DNA of 64,000 nucleotides from Gnetum montanum (GCA_015680685.1 MNCI01004128.1:2051-66050); one strand, 5' to 3'. Shown: positions 1 through 10,869, counted from the stretch's first letter. The notes: generated by a model not told the origin, from the sequence alone. Numbers and translations are program-made.

Positions 1-271
1 TAGACTTAGATCTTAGTTAGAGTTAGTTTAGTTTATTAACCCTTTCTCTTGATAGCATAGAAGATAAGCCAAAAATACCAAAAAAATCATATACCTCAGA
101 CTTGCTTAACCATACACCGTGACACATACAAGCAAGCCTGGGAAGACAACGAACGATTAACCCCAAGTGTTTCTTGTGGTGTTAAGGCATTTAGTCTGCG
201 GAGTTCGACCGGATCACGCGTGCATGCTCGTATTCGTATGGTGGAGTGTAGGGGTACCTCGCCACTCATCA
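1..271 (+). repeat. 3' part of an LTR (A/D-like family)
   Basis: The sequence matches the 3' third of the LTRs ending at 19070 and 25037. It has the same run through the adenine-rich block, the GGAGTTCGACCGGATCACGC stretch, and the terminal GAGTGTAGGGGTACCTCGCC followed by ACTCATCA. It ends with CA at 271. What follows (CCAACAAATAG) is not the TTGGCACC primer site, so this is the outer end of a 3' LTR or a solo LTR whose left part lies outside the window. It is closest to the A-type copies. Confidence 0.85.
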
Positions 272-1485
272 CCAACAAATAGAGAATTGTAAACATCACA
301 AAATAGACAAATGGAGACTTAGAAGTAAACTATATTGATCTAAACACGATTGAAATAACCATATAATCAAAAGAGAATTAGATGTGGGCCATCGTTACCA
401 CACCATCTTATTTAATGAAAATCCAAATATATAATTTATTATTTTAACTAAATATATATATAATTAAAATATAACTAAGATCGCATTCCAAGTGCTCTCA
501 TAAGGTGGAAGTAAAAAGGCAGGTGGACTACTTCAAGCGCAAGACCTAAACTAAACTTGATGAGGAGGACAAGCTCATGTTAGATCATGGCTAGCGACAA
601 CTTTCAAATTTTTCCTTGGGATTTTTTTCTAAATTTTTGGGGAAACAGGTTCAAAGGGAAACTAGAGGTTAGGATGAGGATTGTTGCTATACCCCATCAC
701 ACTTAAGAACTTATTAAACTGCTAATGAACAAGGTCCTCATTTTCTTTTTATTTTTTAATTTTTTCTTTTATTTTTAAGGAAACTTTGCTCATGGTGTAC
801 TTTATTTTTAAGGTAGGAATTTCAACATGAGTTTGGTTGATTAGCTACACTACCAAAAAACATGGTTTTTCAAAACTTTGCCCATGGTGCAGTTCAACCC
901 TTGTGTATGTGCCTTTAATTACAATTTGATGGCATCAAAATAGGTCTACTAGGTGGCTAAGGATTCTCAAGTGGAGATGAACACACTTCACCCCATTATT
1001 CACAGTATAGCCATGGATCATCGCACTTGAGAGCTGGGGCTTAGAAGAGAGAAAAAAAGAATTTTCAAGGTCGCCTAGTGATTGTGGCTAACCATTCTCC
1101 AACATCACTTATCCTACACTCATATGACCATGATAATTACATGATAAGTTAGCATAAATTTCATGATTCATAATCGAAAATAACCAATAAATTAAAACCT
1201 TGAAAAAGATTAGGAAGGATCATAACATTATTGAAATATAAATATAAAGGAGATTTCATGTAACAGTACTAGGATATATAAAGCATTATTTTCAAATGAT
1301 GTTATGATGACCCAACGCCAAGTAACTCAAATGACCATAATGATTATTAAAATCATATGAAAAGCATAAACCAAAACCAATATGGTAAGAAAATGATGAT
1401 TAAAATGAAAAGAAAATATTCAAATGAAACTATATACAAATGAAATGCACAATGAAGGGAAAGAAAAAAAAGCAACTAGGGAACT
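272..1485. other. AT-rich intergenic stretch, no gene seen
   Basis: No open frame of useful length, RNA gene or repeat was recognised. The composition is strongly AT-rich. The 3' LTR and flank of the minus-strand element at 1490-4890 could lie here, but I found no pair of matching ends. Confidence 0.5.
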
Positions 1486-1489
1486 ACCA

Positions 1490-1988
1490 GGTATCCACGT
1501 GGGGCACCTGAGTAGAAATGCTTCAAATGAAATGCATTAAAATTCCTATGTAGCCTATGTCTTTGCAAATTAGCAATTTTGTACACATTGGGAGTAATGA
1601 CATCTGTAACTTGGAATAGGCTTAACCACATAGGGAAAAACTTAGTTTGAAGACCTGTTTGACCAAATGCTTTACCACTTTCTAGTACTAGATCTGCTAT
1701 CTTAAAGGCTTTACCTACATGTTTCTTGTCAAGCCATTGTTTGACAATTCTTCAATGATTAAGATTATGAAAATCAAGATCTAATCGTAATTTTCTCATT
1801 CATTTTCTATCAAGAACTAAATTTAGACATTTCGTAAGATGAATAATTTTAGACCTTAGAAGTTCATCAAATTCTTCTTTCATATAAGTTTCAATCCTAG
1901 CTCTAACAAGTCTAGGTCTTTCTAAATCATCAAATACAGCTTCTCTAGGAATATGTTTAAGGGATATGTCATCATTAAAATGTGGCAC
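1490..1988 (-). pseudogene. Integrase C-terminal region (Ty3/gypsy), decayed
   Basis: The minus-strand reading gives WLDKKHVGKAFKIADLVLES, then a W-L-S-L-F-Q-V-T-D segment, ITPNVYKIANLQ and FNAFHLKHFY. This is the layout of the plant Ty3 integrase tail: a basic 'NKKV..F..GDLVL' strand, a 'W.GPF.V' motif, and a closing 'LKxF/YY'. The GDLVL glycine reads as alanine. A 62-codon open stretch (1988-1800) precedes it, then stops break the frame. In an intact element this part helps integrase bind target DNA. The catalytic DDE core is absent here. The call rests on motif resemblance. Confidence 0.7.
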
Positions 1989-2360
1989 ACCTTCAAATGT
2001 TTTGATGGTTGGGATCTCATTTATATCTTCATCCTTCCTTTAAGGTGGTGGATCATTTAGAAGAAATCACTTTTCATTATGATAAGGCAATGTATCTTCA
2101 TAGGTTTCTTCACCTTTTCTAGAAGTTTGATAGGGTTGGATAGAATTCATATGAGGAAAAGAATTTGTTTTTATAATTTCAATCTGGTGATCATTTATAA
2201 TATGTTTTCCACACTCAACCTCAATAACTCGAACATAAAGGTTAGTTTTTTGATTTTCCAAAAAATGATTTTGGTGATCTAAAGTTGTAAATACTTGTTT
2301 GTAGAAAAGTTCTCTTGGTATTATAATATATTCAAATTTTCCTTTGATAGGGATTAATAG

Positions 2361-2677
2361 TTATAAGAAATATTACATAAAGAACATCCAAAATTTGCTT
2401 CAAAAGTCCTAGATAAGAGCATACCATAGTTGGGTGACATGTCAACTACTAAGATATTTTTATAACATGTAAATGTAGGGTATTATCTAAGCTACACTTT
2501 CACTCTTCTTAATGATCCTATTATAGGTATGTTAGACCCATCAAGTTATATTACACTTTTCTTTTGTGCTATCATTTGTGCTTCTAAAGTCTTACATACC
2601 TCAAGTGGCATGACACTAACAGTTGCTCTAGAATTTATTAAAAAATTATAAACATTCTTTCCTAAAATAATTAGCAT
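2361..2677 (-). pseudogene. Retrotransposon aspartic protease, inactive
   Basis: The minus-strand frame reads FLINSRATVSVMPLEVCKTL near 2642-2590. This corresponds to the plant Ty3 protease signature F-L-I-D-S-G-A-T-x-S-V-M-P, with the catalytic D-S-G changed to N-S-R; both changes are G-to-A in sense. About 60 codons later ILVVDMSPNYGMLLSR matches the family's 'V.D.....Y..LLGR' flap-distal strand. Two to three in-frame stops lie between. The protease would have processed Gag-Pol inside virus-like particles. It follows the gag remnants, as expected for gag-pol order. Confidence 0.78.
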
Positions 2678-3252
2678 TGTTAGGAAAGGAGGTTGCTCTT
2701 TCTTTCTCGTGATGGAATTGTTTATGTTCTATACTAATGGCATGTTAGGACCTTCTAGAAAGTGAACTTGCCTTTTGGGGATTAGGGTTTTTCCTTTTTC
2801 AATTTTAGATATATGAACTACATTATGAATCACCTCTTTCATTTCATTAAAGTGTAAAAGGTTAGACATTAAAATGTTAGCTTTAACCCTTTTCAAATCC
2901 TCAGCTATATCATAAGTCTAATGTTCATCTTTGGCTTCTTGTTGAGGTGCAGTTCTTCTAAGTATAGAATGGGGATTTGGTCATTGTAAAGCATTTGTTT
3001 GGGATGACCTGGTCTAGGTATTCATGTTGTTTTAACTAGGAGCTCTTTTATTTGGAGGAGTATATAGATCATTCCTAGTTTGTTGTTGTGTGTTGTTCAT
3101 GATGTCATTAAGTCTATTGTAGCAAGTGTTATGTGGGTTGGGGTCGCTTACCATGACTTGTTCAAATGAAGGAACTTCCTCATTCTCGGTTTCATGGGGT
3201 ACATTAAGAACTTTAACAAAAGGTTTTTCATTTTCTTAAACTTGGGTATGGT

Positions 3253-3340
3253 CATCATATAATGCCAAGAATTGGAGACAAGTATTTTTTAAATGTTGAC
3301 TCTTGTTATGGAGATGACAATAGCCATCACTAATTAATGT
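3253..3340 (-). pseudogene. Gag zinc-knuckle remnant
   Basis: The minus-strand translation contains GYCHLHNKSQHLKNTC, i.e. C-x2-H-x6-H-x4-C. This resembles the gag knuckle 'WC.FH...GHxTxxC' common in plant Ty3 elements. It lies between the capsid-like segment and the protease, the right place for nucleocapsid. The frame is interrupted further on. Confidence 0.6.
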
Positions 3341-3918
3341 ACTTGGTTTTTCTAGTTGTATAGGACCCTTGTTGTTGTTTTGTTTTAACGCAACCACTTC
3401 ATTTGAAAGTTTCTACAGTGAAGTTAATATCTGTGTCATCTAATTTTCAGTTTCAGTTGTAGGTCTAATAGGATTGGATGCCCCATTTAGGTTTACGATA
3501 GATTGAATTAAGGCCTTCAATTGGTCATCATTCAAACCAGTGTTAGATGGTAAGAATGAAAAAGATGTGGGATCATGAAAATAGTTGTTTGTAGGTTGAG
3601 TCATTTAAAGGATAATGGGAGTTTGAAACATAGTATTGACCATTAGGAAAGTTGGTAGAGGTAGAGGATTAGATTTTATAGGATTAGTAATGCTCATCAT
3701 CCAAAATTGTGTTTGGATGCTATTTATTAGGGTAATTTGTTCTAACTTGACAACCTTAGTCATGACTCCCTATATTTCTATTATGTTGGGATTAGATTTG
3801 ATGGCATAGGAAAAGGTTGGATTAGTGATAAACAAGTAAAAGGTGAGGATACCATCGGTTATGGACGCATCTCACTTAGCACATAGACAAGCTAGTAAAG
3901 GAATCTTAGGTTGTAATC

Positions 3919-4368
3919 TCAAACATTTTCCCCAAGAAGTTTTCTCGAGCTTGTAAAATTACTTGATGTTATGACTAGGCTACTAAACTTGTCAAAATGA
4001 GTTAGGAACTTATTTTTAAACTCCTTCCATGAGTTGATGGAGGCATTAGGAAGCATCAAGAACCATGGGGTTGCTTTACTCCTGAATGTTTTCACAAAAA
4101 CCTTATATGCCATATCATTTTGTACAATGTTGTGAAAACATTGTATGTGCTGGTAAGCATCACTTGTAGGGATTCTGGTATCAAAGAATAGGTTTATCTT
4201 CTGGAGGGATTTTGGGATGTTTTGGTAGTTATTAAAGTTAAAGGGATTTCTCAGCAAGGAAGCCAAAGGTTGATGGGCTACCATCCTAGTTCGAATTCTC
4301 CTAGGACTAGAATTCGAGAAACATAAAGTTTGTTGTTTCCTTAATGTGGGAGATGGGTGACCAGTCAA
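3919..4368 (-). pseudogene. Gag capsid-like domain (Retrotrans_gag type)
   Basis: This is a 149-codon open stretch on the minus strand. Its centre has the typical plant gag pattern: a helix ending in DAYQHIQCFHNIVQ, then a segment with ATPWFLMLPNASINSWKEFK, followed by F..F. The W-x-x-L-P-x-x-S-I-x-S-W-x-x-F core is diagnostic of the Retrotrans_gag family. Gag forms the particle shell. The N-terminus is basic and short, so the true start is uncertain, and the ORF ends before the nucleocapsid part. It is followed on the same strand by the protease remnant. Confidence 0.78.
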
Positions 4369-4379
4369 TTAGGGGCAGA

Positions 4380-5280
4380 GGTAAGAAAGAAAAGTTATAG
4401 AATACAAATGTTAAAACAAAGCTATAAAATTAAGTAAAAGGAAAAGAAATATTGCAATAATAATTTTTTTAAAAAACAAATACTAAAATATGCTATTTAA
4501 AAATATGTTTTAAAAGAAAAATAAATGCATTAAATTACACTATTTGTAAATTTTAAAAGGAAAATAGTAAAATAAAAGAAATTCAAAAAAATAAATTAAC
4601 ATTAAATAAGTAATAAAAACCATCTTACCAAGGCTGAGACTTGGGTAAGGATTGCCAACACACAAATATGAAAATGAGACTAGAAAATGAAGGTTTAGAA
4701 AAGGATTTTGGTAACAAAAATTTTGAGAAATCAAGAGACATAAAAAAAGGGTAAAAAAATAATGGGTATGAAGACAAAGGTTTTTTTAAAAAAATTTCAA
4801 TAGGTTTCAAGATAGGATTGGAAAATGAAATGGCCACAAAGTAAATGGCAAGAAAAGCTAATAAGCAAAAAATGGAGAAAAACCTTCCTTGTAGCACCAA
4901 AAAGGTGTTGATGCATAAATTTTGGATGCTCATTTTAGGAGACTATTGCCTAGGGTGCCTTTCATATTGGTACATAAACCCAAGAATAGTGTTAGCTGGA
5001 GAAAGCTATGTGACCTTTTGAAAATAGTAAACTAAAAAAGAAAATTTAATTAGAATGCATTGGAATTTAAAACAAATGATTGTCTAAAACAATAGAGAAA
5101 TAGAGGAGGCCGCCTACTATAAGCACCACCCACACTTCACAGTCACTACATGACTAAGAGACGGAGAAATCTATCTTTGTTGCTCATTATCCCCGTTACA
5201 TGACCAAGAGAGGAAGGGAGAGAAAACTTTCACAAATGGAAGAAGAAGGGGAGATTGTACCTTAAGAGATCTATTGTCAT
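4380..5280. other. AT-rich leader or flank of the minus-strand element
   Basis: No coding signal beyond short low-complexity frames. If the gag at 4368 had an upstream leader, primer site and 5' LTR on the minus strand, they should lie here, but no TG...CA LTR copy matching anything else in the window was found. Confidence 0.4.
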
Positions 5281-5486
5281 GTGCCACCTCACATCCACCA
5301 AAGAAAAATAAAATAGAACTAGTGAACCCTATCATGGATGTATTGTCCATCGCAATAGGAGAGAGAGTGTGTGTGAGAGAAGTGTGCCACCTCACATCCA
5401 CCAAAGAAAAAAAATAAAATAGAACTAGAGAACCCTATCATGGATGTATTGTCCATCGCAATAGGAGAGAGAGTGTGTGAGAGAGA
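5281..5486. repeat. Tandem duplication, 103-bp period
   Basis: The block starting GTGCCACCTCACATCCACC at 5281 is repeated from 5384 with only small changes (a longer A run and one base substitution in AACTAGTGAACC). Each copy ends in a GA/GT-rich stretch (GAGAGAGAGTGTGTG). It is immediately followed by a second, unrelated duplication. Confidence 0.9.
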
Positions 5487-5503
5487 AGAGACAGACCACT
5501 GCC

Positions 5504-5749
5504 GCAGTTTGCGTAGGGCAGCAACTCTTGTTGATCAAAGCCTGCCACCATTTGCCACGCAATGTGCCACCTGCAGCCACCCAACTACCACGTGTCAATA
5601 GCCATGCATTTCCCAAGAAACTTTCTGCAGTTTGCGTAGGGCAGCAACTCTTGTTGATCAAAGCCTCCCACCATTTGCCACGCAATGTGCCACCTGCAGC
5701 CACCGAACTACCACGTGTCAATAGCCATGCATTTCCCAAGAAACTTTCT
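5504..5749. repeat. Tandem duplication, 123-bp period
   Basis: GCAGTTTGCGTAGGGCAGC starts copy one at 5504 and copy two at 5627. The copies differ at two bases that I can see (CTGCCACC/CTCCCACC and CACCCAAC/CACCGAAC). The unit is GC-richer than its surroundings. Both strands give open frames through it, but they follow the repeat and look non-coding. An A-run (5780-5795) and an N (5805) follow within 60 bp. Confidence 0.92.
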
Positions 5750-7218
5750 ACACAACCGCTGAAGTTGACGCCATCTGCCAAAAAAAAAAAAAAAAGGGAA
5801 AAAANACCACCAGCGCTATTGGTCAGAAGACCCCCCAAGATAAAGGAGGCTCCACCCGCTCCAGGATCCTGGATTTGGTACTCCATAGACCGATCTATTA
5901 TAGTGGCATCCTGCATTGTCATTAGCTGGCCACGTTCATCCTCTGCACGTCACCGTTACTGCATGGCCAATGTAACCATTACTCCATGACCAATGTAACC
6001 GATGCTGCCATTAGTTACTTCTACCATGCGAACGTCTGCCACCTCTGCCGCACCCAACATAACTCCTGGCACTTCACTGCCGTGACCTGCCTGTATTTCA
6101 TTGATGTACTGCTCCATGCTTTTGCCTTCAATTTGCATTTCTTCATGGCGCTCGTAGATCCATTTCCTGCATTGATTTCCGCTCATAACTGCATCCATAA
6201 CATTGCCTGTTTTTGAATTCTACATGGTACTTTATCGATGGTTGCATGAATATTGATGTGGCAATAATGGATGGTGCAGGCATATGTGGATGAAAGGTAA
6301 CGGCATTTTTGATCCAATGATAAGTAGCCATTCCACGCCTCTGAAGCCACAACCTGTGACTAGGCCCTGTCTAAAGTCATCAGAATCCTCCAAATTCTCA
6401 AGGAGACCATACCTATGATCTATACTTTACGTAACATGAATTTGGTTGTTGTATTGAGACTTGAGAGAGCCTTTCGTGCTTAAAAGTGTGTAGGTGTTTT
6501 TAATGTTGGCTTGCACGATAGGGCTACTGTTTGTAAACTGCTTAAACAGATAATGTTTTATCAAAACATGATTTGAATGATATGTTATTTACATATCAAA
6601 TCTCTGAAGAATACATTACCTGATTCAGAACAAGATTTTTTTAAAAGTTTTCTTAGTTGGTTTTCCAATTAAGTTTCTCAAATCACTGTCAGTTTGCAGA
6701 ATTGAAATATTGATAGATAACCTGAAAGGAGTTAAAAAATGCTGTAAAAATCAATATGAAAGTTATCATGCTCAACAGGAGATCCAACACATTATCTAGA
6801 AGTTATTATTTTGTTAATTGTTGAGTGCTGGATGTAGACATTAACAATACCAGTCTTTCAATAAGTTTCCATGTTGCAACACGATGTATGATTCGGGTTT
6901 TATCTGTTAAATGTGAACTACTTTAATGTTTTACATTTCATTTCTACGACTGCCTTGAAAATAACGTAACAGTTACGGAACAGGGGTTGTTAGGAATCTT
7001 TTGACATTGATTGAATTAATATAAACTTCAATTCAAAATATAAGAAATATGTATCCATCAAGATTGCATAAATACATGTTTATATATCTTGGTTCTTTCA
7101 TTGCTGGTTTGTCTTTAAAAAAAAAAAAAAACTTATATTTCAATATATAAAACCTCAAATGTGTTAGAATGTTATAAAATATTGTTCTAGCTTTTGATTT
7201 AATAGTTCTATTTTGCAG
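5750..7218. other. Unique-looking sequence, no gene recognised
   Basis: 5805 is an N after an A-rich run. 5880-6350 is less AT-rich and gives short open frames on both strands, none of which I recognise. 6360-7218 is AT-rich and ends in a good pyrimidine-rich acceptor (TTTTGCAG, 7211-7218) that begins the exon at 7219. It may be intron of the DUF21-type pseudogene. Confidence 0.4.
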
Positions 7219-7502
7219 GCACTTCCTATATTTTTGAATAAAATTTTTAATCCAATTGTTACTATTATTCTCTCAGTTACTTTTGTCCTAGCCTTTGAAG
7301 AGGTAAAGTACTGGTTCCTTTTATCTCATTTAGTAGAATTCAATTTTAATACTAAAATTATTTATCTGGAATTCTAACAAAACTGTTTGCAAGTCATACC
7401 ACAAGCAATTTGTTCAAGATATGGACTTCTCGTTGGTGCAAATTTTGTTTGCCTTGTCTGTATTTTGATGATAATTTGTTATCCTATTGCTTACCAAATT
7501 AG
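7219..7502 (+). pseudogene. CNNM/DUF21-domain protein gene fragment (two exons)
   Basis: Exon one (7219-7302, 28 codons) follows TTTTGCAG and reads ALPIFLNKIFNPIVTIILSV then TFVLAFEE, ending before GTAAAG. Exon two (7393-7502) reads VIPQAICSRYGLLVGANF then VCLVCILMIICYPIAYQI, ending AG before GTAAGTG. Joined, this is the transmembrane core of plant DUF21/CNNM membrane proteins (an 'LPIFLD...LAFGE-IIPQA-CSRYGL..GA...PIAYPI' pattern). The acceptor before exon two reads GCAA where GCAG is expected, and the conserved GE reads EE. Flanking exons were not found within 1 kb on either side. I read it as a gene fragment or pseudogene; a real gene with very long introns is the alternative. Confidence 0.75.
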
Positions 7503-8189
7503 GTAAGTGACTGCATTCCTCAATTTTTCTTACTTCGTACTTGTTTCATTAATCTCTGGGTCCTTTGCACCGCTGAAATAATTTTAAAATTGTGAAGTGC
7601 CTGTACTATAGTACAGAACTATGTGCTTACGTCAAAAATGAATTCGACAACATTGGTTAAGAGGTGCCGTATCTGAGCCACAAGGTTGAACAATAGTTTT
7701 TTGCATGTTACATCTGCCTTGATTTTTTGATAAATAAATCTTCACGCATCAACAATTTAAAACTGCAAAAATAAAATAATAAAAAGACTTCCACCACATG
7801 GTCTGCATGCTACGCAGGCCCACCTGGAACCATGCCGTCATGCACAGGGCCGTGCAGGCTCATTGATGTCGTAGCACCTCACACTCTTGCCTGCTTCCAC
7901 GCTGGCAACATTGCCGCTCTGCACCGTGCAAGCCCACAGCCCTGCGACAGCCTTCAAGCATGGAACCGCCTTCTATTACTGTGTTGCAAACCTCTGTGCT
8001 GGCCTCCTCTACCTCCCTTTCATCGACGATGGCGATGAGCTCCTGGCCCATGCTAATTCTAATCTGCAGAAGATCATCGCCTCATGCGCCTTCTGTTGCA
8101 GAGACAACTTGGGTGTTGATGCGCTTCAACCTAAATATTGCAAATTTTACCATCTATGTGCCAAACCTTGGAAATTTCTACTTTTGAAG
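7503..8189. other. Intergenic; GC-richer island at 7800-8130
   Basis: After the exon's donor the sequence is AT-rich. 7800-8130 is clearly GC-richer and open on both strands (plus frame 7887-8336, minus frame 8051-7860). Neither product is recognised, and the plus frame runs into the tandem repeat at 8190, which argues against a real gene. Confidence 0.4.
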
Positions 8190-8460
8190 CTATACGATGC
8201 AAAACAAATTCCACACGATGCCCAGCAGCATGTGGGTCATCGTATGGACAAAATAAAAATTTCCATTTCATTGCACACGATGACAGCCAAATTCCACAGG
8301 ATTCCCAGAGTGTGGGCCATTGTATGGACAAAATAAAGAAAATTTTCCATTTCTGATCACATATGATGGAATTCAAATTCCATACGATGTCCATTGTGTG
8401 GGCCATCGTATGGACACAAAAAAACTTTCATATTTGACTTCATATGATGGGAATCAAATC
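8190..8460. repeat. Degenerate tandem repeat (80-86 bp) with hairpin core
   Basis: Three and a bit units carry GTGGG[TC]CAT[CT]GTATGGAC at 8232, 8312 and 8398. In the third unit CCATACGATG (8380-8389) and CATCGTATGG (8404-8413) are exact inverted repeats around a 14-nt loop. The first unit has CCACACGATG pairing with the same right arm with one wobble-type mismatch. Confidence 0.85.
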
Positions 8461-9112
8461 CTACCTTATCAATAAAAAACAAATTTCTAATTTCCCTTTT
8501 AAATTTGCCTATACAATGCTTAGTGGACACTTGAAAGTAAAAATAAAACAAAGACAATTCTTTATTTTTCTTTTCATACACTACATGTGAGAAAGGTGTG
8601 AGTCATACAGTACAGGTGAGAAAGGTGTAAGAGGATCAACTAGATACATTGAAACTAGACCTTAAACTGACTATAGCCCATACACATTAAGGAATACAAA
8701 ATTTTTAACTTTTCTAAACTAGTTTGAGCATGAAAGTCCATTATTTTAACAATTTATAATCTACTATTTTCTAATTTTAATAATTTGTATCCTATTTTTT
8801 CTAAATTTTGACAAATTATAACCTATTTTATTATAATTTTGCATATCTTAAATACAAAATGACTATCAATATTATGTTGATCTTGATCATCTTATTTGAA
8901 CTTGTTTAACATTGTTGGTCATATTTTATTTTGTTTTAAACTTATTCTTACTTTGTTTTACCTTGTTTTTACTTTGCTTCTACCTTATTTAGCCTAGTTC
9001 TACCTCGTTGTGCCTTTAGTGACCCTACCTTGCCTTGTTTAGCCTTGTGTTACATTGTTTTGACCTTGTTGGGCTTTATTTTATAATATCTACATTGTTC
9101 TAACATTAAGTA
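8461..9112. other. AT-rich, with a CCTTGTTT-like simple repeat at 8880-9085
   Basis: 8880-9085 is an imperfect low-complexity run built from TTGTTT, ACCTTGTTTT and CTTGTTTAGCC-like words of about 10 bp. It lies directly upstream of the Tat-lineage pol region, where the gag and protease should be. No gag remnant was found, so the element is 5' truncated. Confidence 0.5.
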
Positions 9113-9502
9113 ATGATTTTGCAATACAATGCCAGCTCATGTATTTTAGTAGATGTGTACGATAAAATCATCAACACATGGGCACCATTTGACTTACCCT
9201 TGAACCTAAATGAACCCCATGGTGATGTCCAAATATCCATTAACTTAGAATGCCTAGATCTTCAACGTAGGAGTTATATTGACCACATAGCCTTGATAGA
9301 GAAATCCCTTGGGTGGCTTGAGTACATAGTTAAAACCCTCGACTTAGAGGCTAGAGACATCACAGAAGAATCTCTAATGGGAATCCCAATTACAACCCAC
9401 AATGGTGAGGAAGAAGTACTAAAACTAACTTCCTCATTAGAATCCCAAATAGCCCATGACACTACCAAGGCCCTTCAAAACAACATTAAAGGCTTTACTT
9501 GA
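9113..9502 (+). pseudogene. Protease-RT linker of Tat-type polyprotein
   Basis: A 129-codon open stretch ends just before the RT remnant. The end (ALQNNIKGFT, then a readable S-Y-E-D-M after a stop) corresponds to the 'FAWS.EDMPG' linker preceding RT in plant Ty3 elements. The segment LEARDITEESLMGIPI and the surrounding acidic text fit the variable region before RT. No catalytic motif is expected here. The start codon used is only the first ATG after a stop and is probably not biological. Confidence 0.6.
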
Positions 9503-9529
9503 TCATATGAAGATATGGTAGGACTTAAT

Positions 9530-10440
9530 CTACATTTTGTACAACATAACATCATACTTGACCCTAATATCATTCTTGTCAAATAAAGATGCATAAAATC
9601 AGACCTAACCTAGCCATGGTAGTTTGCGACAAGATCATGAAGTTGTACCAACTTGATTTTATCTAAGCCATTGATTATGTGGATTGGGTATTCAACATAG
9701 TGGTTGTTCCCAAGAAAAATGAAAGCATGTGCATCTATATCAATTTCTAGGATCTCAATAAGTAAATTACTAATGATGACTTCCCTTTATCTAGCATTAA
9801 TTAAGTTATCAATACCATAGGTGGACATGCCTTATTGTCCTTTATGGATGCATTCTCTAGATACAACCAAGTGAGGATTAACCTAGAGCATCAACTTTAC
9901 ATGACCTTCATAACCCCTTTGGGAACCTTTTTGTCACACTATGATGTTATCCATTCTAAAGAAATTGAGTGCAACCTATCAAAGGATCATGACCTACATA
10001 TTCAGTGATTACATGCTAGGTTTGCTTAACAATTATGTTGATGACATAGTGGTCAAATCCAAGGTAGCCAATGACCATGCATGTGACCTTGATTCAGTGC
10101 TCCAACAATTCCCTCAAGTACGAGCTTAGGTTTCATCCTAAAAAGTGCATATTTGGTGTTAAAATGAGTAAAATGCTTGGTTTTATAGTGTTTGAGGTAG
10201 GGATAGATGTCGATACCTGAAAATTTAAGGTCATAACTAACTTAGCACAACCTAGAAACCTTAAAGAGCTATGAAGTCTATAGGGAATATTATGATTTAT
10301 ACATAGGTTCATCCTAAGGCTTACAAAAAAGTTGCAATCCATGTAATACTTAAGAAAGAAGTTCACTATGAGTGGACCACCCAATGCTAAGAAGCCTTTG
10401 ATAGCATCAAGCAAGAGTTGGTCCAACTACCTACCATTTA
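9530..10440 (+). pseudogene. Reverse transcriptase, Tat-type
   Basis: Readable blocks include VVVPKKNESMCIYINF (near 9700), LSFMDAFSRYNQVRINLE (near 9838), MTFITPLGTF (near 9900) and YVDDIVVKS (10034-10060) with the catalytic DD intact. The thumb start (HPKKCIFGVKMSKMLGFIV) follows near 10135. These are RT motifs in order. Stops and frameshifts break every frame, for example in the palm between the D-A-F-S block and YVDD. The spacing is close to a full-length RT. Confidence 0.88.
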
Positions 10441-10780
10441 CCCATCTTAAAAAGATAAACCATTTTACATCTACCTCACAATCTCTAACATGTTTATAGC
10501 CGCATTACTCTATTAAAAATAATATGACGAAATAGAATTGCCCATTTACTATCTAAGTCATGCACTAATGGCCTATGAGACTTGATACACTAAGGTCGAA
10601 AAGCATTGTCTAGCCTTCGTCTTGACCTTGAAAATGTGGAAACACTACCTTTTTAGGAGCCAAGTCAATGTTATATGTAAAGATAACATACTAAGAACCA
10701 TAATGAAAAATATCTATAAGAGTATATGCATAGCTCAATGAAAGGCCATAATAGCCAAGTTTGACTTGCATTACATCTCA
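10440..10780 (+). pseudogene. First (Ty3-type) RNase H domain
   Basis: After the RT thumb the plus strand reads ELPIYYLSHALMAYETR (with a stop in the middle), YTKVEKHCLAFVLTLKMWKH and an F-R-S-Q-V block. This is the 'I.Y.S..L...E..Y...E...LA.V.A....R.YL' pattern of Ty3 RNase H. Several codons are stops. The domain would remove RNA from the cDNA hybrid. Confidence 0.75.
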
Positions 10781-10869
10781 CAAGCCTCAACTAAGGGGCA
10801 AGCTATAGTTGCACAACTAATGACTTCCCTAGTTGAGGATAATGCAACTATCAATGAAGTACCCAAGGG

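Larger units (their letters stand above)
1490..4890 (-). mobile_element. Deletion derivative of a Ty3/gypsy LTR retrotransposon
   Basis: Read on the minus strand this holds, in order, a gag domain (4368-3919), a gag zinc-knuckle remnant (near 3340-3253), an aspartic protease (2677-2361), a short linker, and the C-terminal part of an integrase (1988-1490). The roughly 2.5 kb expected for RT, RNase H and the integrase core is missing between protease and integrase tail. The element is therefore an internal deletion product. All frames carry stops. No LTR pair was found. A possible primer-binding remnant (TTTGGTGCTACAAGG on the minus strand) lies near 4885-4900, but this is weak. Confidence 0.75.

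Noticed and set aside
4540-4933. Minus-strand hydrophobic frames, membrane-protein-like
   Set aside because: Phe/Leu/Ile/Tyr runs come from A-rich DNA on the plus strand; no family match and no conserved partner copy.
5425-5989. Open frames of 165-170 codons on both strands
   Set aside because: They run through the 103- and 123-bp duplications, an A-run and an N. Both strands are open equally, and the products repeat themselves; no family resemblance.
5956-6198. Minus-strand frame with ERHEEMQIEGKSMEQYINEI, faintly like a Copia gag helix
   Set aside because: Only about 20 residues look suggestive, no W or zinc knuckle follows, and no Copia pol is nearby.
7832-8336. GC-rich plus-strand frame as a host gene
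   Set aside because: Runs into the hairpin tandem repeat, has no recognised domain, and the opposite strand is open as well.
8190-8460. CRISPR-like array
   Set aside because: Only three diverged units without constant spacers, in an evidently plant retroelement landscape.
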